Shown here: positions 18,468 to 26,040 of the stretch, one piece after another
How the letters are laid out: each line of letters starts with the position of its first letter
How positions within the stretch are numbered: position 1 is the stretch's first letter
Assembly: GCF_011064595.1 (NCBI RefSeq)
Contig: NZ_JAALJI010000002.1
Location: 62,001-126,000 of the forward strand
Direction: 5' to 3'
DNA: 64,000 nt
Source: Paludisphaera soli
GTDB taxonomy: Bacteria > Planctomycetota > Planctomycetia > Isosphaerales > Isosphaeraceae
The notes under the pieces: generated by a model
The model's database searches: none
Seen by the model: only the letters and a program-made list of their open reading frames with translations
What the model was told of the DNA's origin: nothing
Translations under genes and position numbers: made by a program

Positions 18468-19298
18468 GTGGACTTCCAAGTCGATTCCGCGAATCGGGCC
18501 GACAAGCCGCTGGTCTCCATCGTCGACGTCCGCAAGACCTACGTGATGGGCCACGCCCCCTCCGGCGGCGGGATCTTCCGCCGCAAGGGGGCCAGCAACA
18601 CCGTCACCGTGCACGCCCTCCAGGGCGTGTCGGTCGACTTCTACCCGGGCGAGTACGTCGCCATCATGGGCGCGTCGGGCTCCGGCAAGAGCACCATGCT
18701 CAACCTGCTCGGCTGCCTCGACCGCCCCACCAGCGGCCAGTACATGCTGGGCGACCGCGACGTCTCTCGGCTGGACGACGACGAGCTGTCCGAGGTCCGC
18801 AGCCGCTACCTCGGCTTCATCTTCCAGTCCTACAACCTCATCCAGCAGTACACGGTACTGGAGAACATCCAGCTACCCCTCACCTATCAGGGGGGGGGCG
18901 AGCTGAGCCCGGAGGCCGTCGAGCGCTCGGTCGAGCTGGCCACCATGGTCGGCCTCGGCGAGCGCCTGGACCACCGCCCGACGCAGCTCTCCGGCGGCCA
19001 GCAGCAGCGCGTGGCCATCGCACGCTCGCTGATCAACGATCCCTACATCATCCTCGCGGACGAGGCCACCGGCAATCTAGACACCAAGACCAGCCATGAG
19101 ATCATGGAAATGCTCCAGCGTCTCAACGACGCGGGCAAGACCATCATCATGGTGACCCACGAAGACGACATCGCCGAGCACGCCAAGCGGATCATCCGCA
19201 TGCGCGACGGCCTGATCATCGAGGACGGCCCCAGCCCGCGGATGATCGCCGCCGGTCAGGCCGCCCAGGGCTCGCTCGCCGCCTCCGTCGAGGCCTGA
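18468..19298 (+). CDS. ABC transporter ATP-binding protein, MacB/LolD type
   Basis: A 276-residue ATPase. Motifs: Walker A GASGSGKST near residue 68; Q-loop in GFIFQSYNLIQQYTVLENI; signature LSGGQQQRVAIARSL; Walker B IILADEAT; and the H-loop in MVTHEDD. The signature and the YNLIQQ stretch place it in the MacB/LolD/FtsE export group rather than among importers. GTG 18468 is the start, only two bases after the adaptor's stop and preceded by GGGGGAGG. A run of nine G at 18890-18898 codes part of a Gly-Gly-Gly turn and could be prone to slippage. It powers the permease encoded 53 bases downstream. Confidence 0.95.
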   Translation: MDFQVDSANRADKPLVSIVDVRKTYVMGHAPSGGGIFRRKGASNTVTVHALQGVSVDFYPGEYVAIMGASGSGKSTMLNLLGCLDRPTSGQYMLGDRDVSRLDDDELSEVRSRYLGFIFQSYNLIQQYTVLENIQLPLTYQGGGELSPEAVERSVELATMVGLGERLDHRPTQLSGGQQQRVAIARSLINDPYIILADEATGNLDTKTSHEIMEMLQRLNDAGKTIIMVTHEDDIAEHAKRIIRMRDGLIIEDGPSPRMIAAGQAAQGSLAASVEA

Positions 19299-19351
19299 CC
19301 AACGTCCGTCCCGCTGCCCGCCCGAACCCCGACGGTCAAGGAATCCATCCC

Positions 19352-20629
19352 ATGCGACGCATCTGGCGCGGCCTCAAACTCGGCATGAAGAGCCTGCTGC
19401 TGCACAAGCTGCGGTCGGGCCTGACCGTCCTCGGCATCGTCTTCGGCGTGGCCGCCGTCATCTCGATGCTCGCGATCGCCGAGGGCTCCAGCCGCGACGC
19501 CCAGGAGCGGATCCGCGCCCTCGGCGCCACCAACATCATCGTCCGCTCGGTCAAGCCCAGCGACGAGGCCCAGGCCACCGGCGGGCGGCCCTCGCGCATC
19601 CTCAACTACGGCATCAAGTACGACGACTTCGATCGGATCATGGCGACCGTGCCGACGATCCGCAAGGCCCTGCCCATCCGCGAGATCCGCAAGCAGGTCC
19701 GCCGCCTCCAGTACTACCTCGACGGCCGCGTCGTGGGCACCACCCAGGACTACGCCGAGTTCAACATGCTCCAGATCGAGCGGGGCCGGTTCCTGACCGC
19801 CGCCGACAACGAGAAGTACCAGAATTACGCCGTGCTCGCCTCGACCACCGCCAAGACCCTCTTCCCCTACGAAGATCCCATCGGCGAGTCGGTCAAGCTG
19901 GGGTCCGACTACTACACCGTCGTCGGCGTCACCAAGGAACGCGAAAGCTCGGCGGGCGTGGGCGGCAGCCTCGCGGCCCAGGACTTCAACAAGGACGTCT
20001 ACATCCCGCTGAACACCTGCCGGGTGCGATTCGGCGAGAAGATCATCAACAACCGGTCGGGGTCGATGGAGGCCGAGGAGACCCAGCTCTCCCAGGTCAC
20101 GCTCCAGGTCGGCGCCATCGACCAAGTCCAGCCAACCGTGCCGATCATCAAGGCGGCCTACGAGCGGTTCCATCCCAAGAAGGACGTCGAGATGACGGTC
20201 CCCTACGACCTGCTGCTGGAGGCCCAGCGAGCGGCCCGCCAGTTCAGCATCATCCTGGGGACGATCGCGGCGATCTCGCTGCTGGTCGGCGGCATCGGCA
20301 TCATGAACATCATGCTGGCCACCGTCACCGAGCGGACCCGGGAGATCGGCATCCGCCGGGCCCTCGGCGCGAAGCGGAAGGACATCACCCAGCAGTTCCT
20401 GATCGAGACCGTCGTGCTCTCCGGGGTCGGCGGCCTGCTGGGCGTGTCGATGGGCATCGCCATCCCGCGGCTCATCGTCTACTTCATCCCCGACCAGAAG
20501 GCGTTCGTCACCGGCATGTCGGTGCTGCTGGCGTTCGGGATCTCGGTCGCCGTCGGCATCCTCTTCGGTCTCTATCCGGCCCGACGGGCCGCCATGATGG
20601 ATCCGATCGAGGCCCTCCGCCACGAATGA
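19352..20629 (+). CDS. ABC transporter permease, MacB/FtsX type
   Basis: A 425-residue membrane protein with the MacB plan. It has a first membrane helix at about residues 20-45 (LTVLGIVFGVAAVISML), a periplasmic domain of about 240 residues, and three helices in the C-terminal FtsX domain (IILGTIAAISLLVGGIGIMN, then VVLSGVGGLLGVSMGI and VLLAFGISVAVGILFGLYPA). The conserved REIGIRRALGAKR coupling loop is present. AAGGA precedes ATG 19352 by nine bases. With the upstream ATPase, adaptor and TolC-like channel it forms a complete MacAB-TolC-like exporter. The substrate (lipoprotein, peptide, siderophore or drug) is not evident. The operon ends at a strong terminator. Confidence 0.95.
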   Translation: MRRIWRGLKLGMKSLLLHKLRSGLTVLGIVFGVAAVISMLAIAEGSSRDAQERIRALGATNIIVRSVKPSDEAQATGGRPSRILNYGIKYDDFDRIMATVPTIRKALPIREIRKQVRRLQYYLDGRVVGTTQDYAEFNMLQIERGRFLTAADNEKYQNYAVLASTTAKTLFPYEDPIGESVKLGSDYYTVVGVTKERESSAGVGGSLAAQDFNKDVYIPLNTCRVRFGEKIINNRSGSMEAEETQLSQVTLQVGAIDQVQPTVPIIKAAYERFHPKKDVEMTVPYDLLLEAQRAARQFSIILGTIAAISLLVGGIGIMNIMLATVTERTREIGIRRALGAKRKDITQQFLIETVVLSGVGGLLGVSMGIAIPRLIVYFIPDQKAFVTGMSVLLAFGISVAVGILFGLYPARRAAMMDPIEALRHE

Positions 20630-20998
20630 TCCTCCCGGAGCCCGGGCCCTCGGCGGGACGCTTCGCGACCCTCCCCACCCCCCCGGGTTCCCACGGGTTG
20701 GGCTTGCATACCCGTACAGGGATTACTAGGCTTGATGGCAGATGGACGTCACCGGATGCGGCTTACGCATCCGGCCGTCTCATTTTTTTTGCCTTGGGTT
20801 CAGCCTCGGCGTAACCCGGAGACCTGAGCCTCGACCTCGTCGCCCGCCGACCCGTCCCGCCAGGGCCAGAGCGACGTGCAACCTGAATCGGCCGGAGGCG
20901 ACCGACGCCTCGGCGACGCGCGCGAGCCTCCACGACGAGGCGCCCCCCGGCGCGAACCGTGCATCCCGCACCAGTGTTGAGAATGGGAGCAGTTCGGC
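20630..20998. other. Intergenic region with terminator and greA leader
   Basis: 369 bases between the export operon and greA. It contains the terminator at 20745-20790, and the greA promoter should lie to its right. No convincing -35/-10 pair is visible there. GGGAG at 20985-20989 is the greA ribosome binding site. Confidence 0.5.
20745..20790 (+). terminator. Rho-independent terminator of the export operon
   Basis: A 9-bp GC-rich stem (20752-20760 with 20766-20774, loop GCTTA) extends outward by a further 4-bp helix (20745-20748 with 20776-20779) and is followed by eight T at 20783-20790. This is the clearest intrinsic terminator in the window. It lies 115 bases after the permease stop. The rest of 20630-20998 holds no gene. 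Confidence 0.88.
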
Positions 20999-21478
20999 AT
21001 GTCCACCGACCGAATTCCGATGTCGAAAGAAGGCTACGAGAAGCTCAAGGCCCAGCTCGACCAGATGAAACATGAGGACATGTCCCGGATCGCCGAGCAG
21101 ATCGCCCAGGCCCGCGGTTACGGGGACCTTTCCGAGAACGCCGAGTTCGACGCCGCCGTCGAAGCTCAGGGAATGCTCCAGGCCCGGATCAACGACCTCC
21201 AGGACAAGCTGAGCCGGGCCTACCTCGTCGACCGGACGAACATGCCCAAGGACCGCGTGGTCTTCGGCTCCAAGGTGCGCGTCCTGGACGTCGACCTGGC
21301 CGAGGAGGAGGACTTCATCCTCGTCGGCCCCGGCGAGGAGGACTACGAGAACAATCGCATCCTCCTGACCAGCCCCATCGGCCAGGGCCTCGTCGGCAAG
21401 AAGGTCGGCGACGAGGTCGAGGTCCCCATCCCCAAGGGGACCCTCAAGCTCAAGATCGTCGAGATCGGCTGCGAGTGA
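20999..21478 (+). CDS. greA: Transcription elongation factor GreA
   Basis: A 159-residue protein of standard GreA length. The N-terminal coiled coil carries the acidic tip (YGDLSENAEFDAA) that reaches into the RNA polymerase secondary channel and stimulates cleavage of backtracked RNA. The C-terminal FKBP-like domain includes SPIGQGLVGKKVGDEVEV and ends in LKIVEIGCE. ATG 20999 is supported by GGGAG nine bases upstream. It is monocistronic, isolated by terminators on both sides. A role in rescuing stalled RNA polymerase follows from the family. Confidence 0.96.
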   Translation: MSTDRIPMSKEGYEKLKAQLDQMKHEDMSRIAEQIAQARGYGDLSENAEFDAAVEAQGMLQARINDLQDKLSRAYLVDRTNMPKDRVVFGSKVRVLDVDLAEEEDFILVGPGEEDYENNRILLTSPIGQGLVGKKVGDEVEVPIPKGTLKLKIVEIGCE

Positions 21479-21486
21479 CCCGCACC

Positions 21487-21514
21487 CCGCGCCGGCCCCC
21501 CTCCCCCGGCGCGG
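21487..21514. terminator. Hairpin between convergent greA and pseudouridine synthase genes
   Basis: A perfect 9-bp GC stem (21487-21495 with 21506-21514) with a 10-base C-rich loop, placed between the two convergent stop codons at 21478 and 21530. There is no T-tract. It is probably a bidirectional terminator. Confidence 0.5.
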
Positions 21515-21529
21515 ACTCCCCCGGTCGCC

Positions 21530-22264
21530 TCAGACCGAACCCGGCGCGGGATCGACGCCAAGCTCCCGCCAGGACGCCGGTAGAGGCGCGACCAGGATCA
21601 ACGGCGCCGACGTCGTCGGGTGCCGTACCTGCAAGGACCGCGCATGCAGCGCGATCCCCGGCGAGAACGCCTTGCGCGAGCCGTAGATCGCATCGCCGAG
21701 GATCGATAGGCCCCGGGTCGCCGATTGGACGCGGAGTTGATGCGTCCGGCCGGTCTCGGGCCAGAATCGAAGCCGAAGCATCCCTTCGGGAAGCCGGGCG
21801 TCGGGCTCGACGAAGACCCGGGTCCGCGACTCGCGGGCACGCGGCGTCCCCTCCGCGACCGATCGGACGACGCCTTCCTGGTCGGGAGCGGTGAGCCAGT
21901 CGATCCAGGTGTCGCCGATCGGCGGCAGCGGCGAAGGTCCGGGGTTCTCGACGGCGGCGTCGGCCGCCTCGACGACCGCCCAGTACTCCTTCACGGCCTG
22001 CCGCTTCTCGAATTGCATCGCCAGCCGACGCGCCGCCTTGGCGGTCTTCGCCCAGAGGAGCATGCCCGACACCGGCCGATCGAGGCGGTGGACGATCCCG
22101 ACGTAGACGGACTCCGGCGCGGCGGGATTCAGATGCCGGCGCAGGTCCTGTTCGAGCGTGGTCTCGCCGGGGGGCGCCCAGGTCCCCTGGGTGAGCTGGC
22201 CGGCCGGCTTGAGGACCGCCAGGCAGTGCTCGTCCTCGAACATGACCTGAAGCCCGAGGCTCAT
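21530..22264 (-). CDS. RluA-family pseudouridine synthase
   Basis: A 244-residue enzyme converting uridine to pseudouridine in rRNA or tRNA. The catalytic motif is HRLDRPVSGMLLWAKT, with the nucleophilic Asp in RLDR. The conserved RTHQLRVQSA and a Gly/Asp/Tyr-containing GDAIYGS segment follow. There is no S4 domain, as in the shorter RluA/TruC-type members, so the target site cannot be assigned. ATG 22264 forms an ATGA overlap with the stop of the upstream lipoprotein gene, so the two are coupled. The longer open frame further upstream is out of phase with that gene and is not used. Confidence 0.9.
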   Translation of the reverse strand: MSLGLQVMFEDEHCLAVLKPAGQLTQGTWAPPGETTLEQDLRRHLNPAAPESVYVGIVHRLDRPVSGMLLWAKTAKAARRLAMQFEKRQAVKEYWAVVEAADAAVENPGPSPLPPIGDTWIDWLTAPDQEGVVRSVAEGTPRARESRTRVFVEPDARLPEGMLRLRFWPETGRTHQLRVQSATRGLSILGDAIYGSRKAFSPGIALHARSLQVRHPTTSAPLILVAPLPASWRELGVDPAPGSV

Positions 22265-22731
22265 TGCGGCCCCGATGCGGGGCTCACCTTCAGGTCGCGG
22301 GTGAGCGACTTGGCCGTGGACTCGCCGGTGTCGAGAAGTTCGTCGGCGATCACCCCCGGGCTCGGGCCCGCGGTCGGGTCGAGTCCCGACGTCCCCGGCG
22401 GGCCGTAGCCGTTGTCGGTCGGCCGCGCGACCTTCTCGCCCGCTGTGGGTGTGCCGTAGATCGGGGGCTTCGGCTTGAGCCCGCCGAACTGGTCGTCGGT
22501 CGACCCGCCCGGCCCGACGTTGAACGTGCCCGGAGAGCCGTTCGCGAGCGCGGGATGCGGCTCGGAGCTGAACCCGACGGCCGGCGGCTGGTCCCCCGTC
22601 CTGGCGTAGGGCCGGCCCGGCGGGACCTCGCTCTTCGTGCTCCGGCAGCCGGCAGACGCGACCAGGGCGACAGCGAGCGTCATGACGCCTGCGATGAGGC
22701 GATAAGGGCGGGGAACGCAGGGTCGATCCAT
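22261..22731 (-). CDS. Predicted lipoprotein, unknown function
   Basis: A 156-residue protein starting at ATG 22731, with GGAGG eight bases upstream. A hydrophobic signal LIAGVMTLAVALV leads to the lipobox ASAGC, so Cys26 should be lipidated. The mature part is Pro/Gly-rich and low in predicted structure, with segments such as KPKPPIYGTPTAGEKV. It is not recognised as a known family. It is translationally coupled to the pseudouridine synthase gene by an ATGA overlap, which is unusual because one product is exported and the other acts on RNA in the cytoplasm. Confidence 0.75.
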   Translation of the reverse strand: MDRPCVPRPYRLIAGVMTLAVALVASAGCRSTKSEVPPGRPYARTGDQPPAVGFSSEPHPALANGSPGTFNVGPGGSTDDQFGGLKPKPPIYGTPTAGEKVARPTDNGYGPPGTSGLDPTAGPSPGVIADELLDTGESTAKSLTRDLKVSPASGPQ

Positions 22732-22853
22732 CGACGAGACCTCCAACCATCCGCGAAAACGCAAACCGGACGCGACGGGCGCGAGCACCCGTGCGTCCGG
22801 ATGATACCGATCCGGGGGGACCGGTCAAGGAGAGTCGCGGTGTCGCGGAGGGG

Positions 22854-23474
22854 TCACTTCCCCTTGGCGGCCTCGTAGCGACGGCCCACCTCGTCCCAGT
22901 TGACGACGTTCCAGAAGGCCGTGATGTAGTCGGGGCGCCGGTTCTGATACTTCAGGTAGTAGGCGTGCTCCCAGACGTCCAGGCCGAGGACCGGCGTGGC
23001 GCCGTCGGAGATCGGGCTGTCCTGATTGGCGGTGGAGGTCACGGCGAGCTTGCCGTCCTTGCCGACCGTCAGCCAGGCCCACCCCGAGCCGAACCGGGTG
23101 GTGGCGGCCTTGTTGAAGGCCTCCTTGAACGTCGTGAAACCGCCAAGCTCCGAGGCGATCGCCTCGGCGAGCGCGCCCTTGGGCTCGCCGCCGCCGCCGG
23201 GGCCGATGATCTGCCAGAAGAACGCGTGGTTGGCGTGCCCGCCGCCGTTGTTCCGCACGGCCGTCCGGATGGCCTCCGGGATCGCGTTGAGGTCGGCGAT
23301 CAGGGCCTCGATCGGCTTGCCCTGGAGGTCCGGGTGATCCTTCAGCGCCGCGTTGAGGTTGTTGACGTACGCGGCGTGGTGCTTGTCGTGGTGGATCTCC
23401 ATCGTCTTGGCGTCGATGTGGGGCTCCAACGCGCCGAAGTCGTACGGCAGCGGGGGCACGGTGTATTCAGCCAT
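22854..23474 (-). CDS. sodA: Superoxide dismutase, Mn type
   Basis: A 206-residue enzyme that dismutates superoxide to oxygen and hydrogen peroxide. Metal ligands by alignment are His28 (in EIHHDKHH), His83 (in HANHAFFW), Asp166 and His170 (in DVWEHAYY). Gln151 in ANQDSP is the second-sphere residue typical of the manganese form; iron enzymes carry it elsewhere. No signal peptide is present, so it is cytoplasmic. ATG 23474 has AGGAG about nine bases upstream. A candidate promoter lies at 23596-23624. Fe/Mn cambialism cannot be excluded from sequence alone. Confidence 0.95.
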   Translation of the reverse strand: MAEYTVPPLPYDFGALEPHIDAKTMEIHHDKHHAAYVNNLNAALKDHPDLQGKPIEALIADLNAIPEAIRTAVRNNGGGHANHAFFWQIIGPGGGGEPKGALAEAIASELGGFTTFKEAFNKAATTRFGSGWAWLTVGKDGKLAVTSTANQDSPISDGATPVLGLDVWEHAYYLKYQNRRPDYITAFWNVVNWDEVGRRYEAAKGK

Positions 23475-23595
23475 TCCAGTCGCTCCTGATTCCCTGTGTC
23501 TGTTCGGCGCGCGGACGAGGAGGTCGCCGCCGGCTGTCCCAGCCCGCGGCGACCCCCCGAGGGTCCGGGCGCGTCGCCCGTGTTCGGATCCGCAC

Positions 23596-23624
23596 AAGCT
23601 ACCACAGCCGGGGCTTGCGCTCAA
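23596..23624 (-). promoter_or_regulatory. Candidate sodA promoter
   Basis: On the minus strand TTGAGC (23624-23619) and TAGCTT (23601-23596) are separated by 17 bases, and the predicted leader to ATG 23474 is about 115 bases. The -10 is weak (three of six consensus positions), so this is only a candidate. It lies just past the stop of the upstream matrixin gene. Confidence 0.35.
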
Positions 23625-23660
23625 ATTCCGGAGACGCAAGTCGCGTACCGGGGCGGGGCG

Positions 23661-25370
23661 TCACACTGCGGCCGGCTTCAGCGCCGAAGCCCACACGGGA
23701 GCCTCGTACGCATAGAGGGTCGCCAGCCTGGGGAGGGGGGCCTGCCGGGCGGGCGGCCTGCGGAAGACCGGCCTCCGCGCGGGGGCCGCCTGGGCGAGGG
23801 AGAGCGTATAATCGGCGACGCTCGACGTGCCGACGGCCTGAAGCCGCACGACCAGCGCGGCGTTGCGGCCGGCGGAGACGCTGACCGAGTCCGTCCCCTG
23901 GGCGACGACCCGGCCTCGATTGTTCAGAACCTGGATGGTCGCGCCTCCGGCCGAGACCTGCACGACCCCCTGGGCACCCGCCTGGAACGAGAAGAAGTCC
24001 ACGTCGCCGGCCGCAAGCGTCAGGCCGGGGAGGCTCGCCTGCGAGATCCTTCCGATCCGCGTGGCCGTGCCGATGGAGTTGTTCAGCTCGAAGCGGTCCG
24101 GAGCAATGACCACGGTGGTCGGATAGATCGGCCCGGAGGGCGGGATCACGGTGTTGGGCGGGGGCGTCGCAGGGCTCGGCGGGGGCGTCGGGGTGACGGT
24201 CGGCGGCGTGATGGTCCTGGGAGCCTGGGAGAGCGCGACCGTCAAGTTGTAGGTTCCGACCGCGAAGACGTCGTTGGTCGCCCCCATCACGGCGGCGTAG
24301 TAGCGACGTCCCGGCACGATCGAGCCCACCGAGGCCGTCACGTCGGCGCTCCACTTGCCGGGGTCGGACGCCTGGGCGAGCGGAGACCCGGCGGCGTCGT
24401 AGATCGTGACCTTGGGGCTCAGCATGCTGGAGTTCGACGCCGAGGCCGTCACCTGCCAGGAGCCGCTCGCGTAGTCCGGCGCGACGAAGCTGAACCATTG
24501 CACGTCGCCGACGGAGTCGAGCGACGCCGCCGAGGCCGTGGAGAACTGGGCGGTGGACAGGACGGAGGTCAGGTCGATGGGCCTCTGGGCGGTCTCGCCG
24601 TAGCCCTGGGCCTGGTAGATGTCGGGCTGTCGGGCGCCGTAGATCGCCTGGATGCCGGCGATGTCGCCGGCGTCGAGGGTGGTGACGGCGCCGCCGTAGA
24701 CGGGCCGCATCACCACTCTGCCGCTCGTGGGGTGATCGAGGCCCAAGGAGTGGCCGGTCTCGTGGAGCACGACGCTGAACAGGTCGAAGTCCGACCCGAT
24801 CGCGTACTTCATGTTGAGGTTGACCTCGACGTCGCCGCCGGCCGTCGAGCCCTGCGGGGGCGGGAAGTAGGTCTGGGCCAGCGTCTGCTGATTGCCGGCG
24901 ATCGCGGTCCCGCCGATTCGGATGTCGCCGAACCGCGCGTCGCCCTGGGAGGCGCCCAGGGCGTTGACGCGGTAAGGGCCGTCGGCGATCGGGACGATGT
25001 TGATGTTCGCGACCGACTGCCAGGTCGCCAGGGCGCGGGCGACCTCACGCTGCCAGACGCCCTGGCCGAACTTGGCGTCGAACGTGGCGTTCAGCGCATT
25101 CGTGCCGCTGATCCAGGAGACGCCGTCGGGCGCGATGCTGTAGGTGATCCGCGAGGGGTTCGCCCAGCGGAACCCGTTCTTGATCAGGTAATCCGAGCCC
25201 GCGCTCGCCATCAGAGTGCGATCCTCGAGCGCCTCCAGGAGGGTCGGGCGTCGCCGCCGCAGGGACCGAGGCCCCCCTCCTCTCCGCATCAGAATGCCGA
25301 GGCGTCGTCCGACTTCCTTGCACCCCATCCAGGAACGCTCTCCGAGCGATCCGTTGGGTAGCCCAAGCAT
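23661..25370 (-). CDS. Secreted matrixin-like zinc metalloprotease
   Basis: A 569-residue extracellular protein. The N-terminal basic region contains LLEALEDRTLMA (residues 44-55), the planctomycete extracellular signature. The catalytic domain (about 60-240) has the metzincin zinc site HETGHSLGLDH, with His203, His207 and His213 and the catalytic Glu204, and a Met-turn at Met221 (VVMRPVYGG). Residues about 260-380 and 420-530 are two beta-sandwich regions like bacterial pre-peptidase C-terminal domains, separated by a Pro/Thr linker. The C-terminal 40 residues are basic and Pro-rich. The start could be 25370, 25328 or 25289; 25370 has a weak GGAG. The substrate is unknown. Confidence 0.87.
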   Translation of the reverse strand: MLGLPNGSLGERSWMGCKEVGRRLGILMRRGGGPRSLRRRRPTLLEALEDRTLMASAGSDYLIKNGFRWANPSRITYSIAPDGVSWISGTNALNATFDAKFGQGVWQREVARALATWQSVANINIVPIADGPYRVNALGASQGDARFGDIRIGGTAIAGNQQTLAQTYFPPPQGSTAGGDVEVNLNMKYAIGSDFDLFSVVLHETGHSLGLDHPTSGRVVMRPVYGGAVTTLDAGDIAGIQAIYGARQPDIYQAQGYGETAQRPIDLTSVLSTAQFSTASAASLDSVGDVQWFSFVAPDYASGSWQVTASASNSSMLSPKVTIYDAAGSPLAQASDPGKWSADVTASVGSIVPGRRYYAAVMGATNDVFAVGTYNLTVALSQAPRTITPPTVTPTPPPSPATPPPNTVIPPSGPIYPTTVVIAPDRFELNNSIGTATRIGRISQASLPGLTLAAGDVDFFSFQAGAQGVVQVSAGGATIQVLNNRGRVVAQGTDSVSVSAGRNAALVVRLQAVGTSSVADYTLSLAQAAPARRPVFRRPPARQAPLPRLATLYAYEAPVWASALKPAAV

Positions 25371-26040
25371 GGTGCACTCCGCTGATCGTTGGGCGCGGCG
25401 GGGGCCGGCTCGGCGCGAGGAGCGAACCTCCCGGTCGTTCGGGATCCGGCTCGTCGATCACCTGGATCGCGGCCGTTCCTTCGCGAGTCTCGGGCGGTCG
25501 TCCCCGACCTGATGGGCCCTTCGCTTGCTCCCCCGTCTGCCGCCTTCGTCCATCCCTCCGTGGTCCAAACCCCTCTTCCTTGGCGAAGTCGGCCGCCTTC
25601 TCGGGCGCCTTGCCGCCGCGTTCTCGCGGCGCTCCCCCCGGGGGATCCCCTGATCGTCGAGGAGAGTCGACGAGCGTCGAGTCTGCCAGCTGTGACGGCG
25701 AACCTCGATGTAAGGCTTGCCGCGAACGTGCTGGATGTCGCAGAGACTCCTCCGATACCTGAAACCTAGGTTGCGATTCCAGGGATTTCCTCAAGATTCG
25801 AGAAGTCCCGGCCGGTACAGGCGGGACGACCGGTTCCGTCGGTATGAATTTCGTCGGATTCAGCGGTTGGAGCAGTCGGAACGAATCGTTGAGATCTTCG
25901 GACCATTGATCCAAGCATCCGCACGCCTTCCACTTCCGAAACGACGCGGCGACCTCGACGGCTTGTGGCGGAAGATCGCGACCGATACGCTCGTTGAGAC
26001 CGCGAAAAACACCCCCACCCGCCCCTGCCGAGGATTCCGC
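25371..26040. other. Divergent intergenic region, matrixin and alpha/beta hydrolase
   Basis: 670 bases with no convincing gene. The open frame on the plus strand is continuous from 25717 into the hydrolase gene, but its 108 extra codons are Arg-rich with no family character, so I treat it as non-coding. The stretch is less GC-rich than its flanks, particularly 25680-26000. Promoters for both divergent genes must lie here, but I see no close consensus match. Confidence 0.5.

Noticed and set aside
25717-26040. N-terminal extension of the alpha/beta hydrolase frame
   Set aside because: 108 Arg-rich residues with no similarity to the family, and lower GC than the gene itself; ATG 26041 gives a normal N-terminus.
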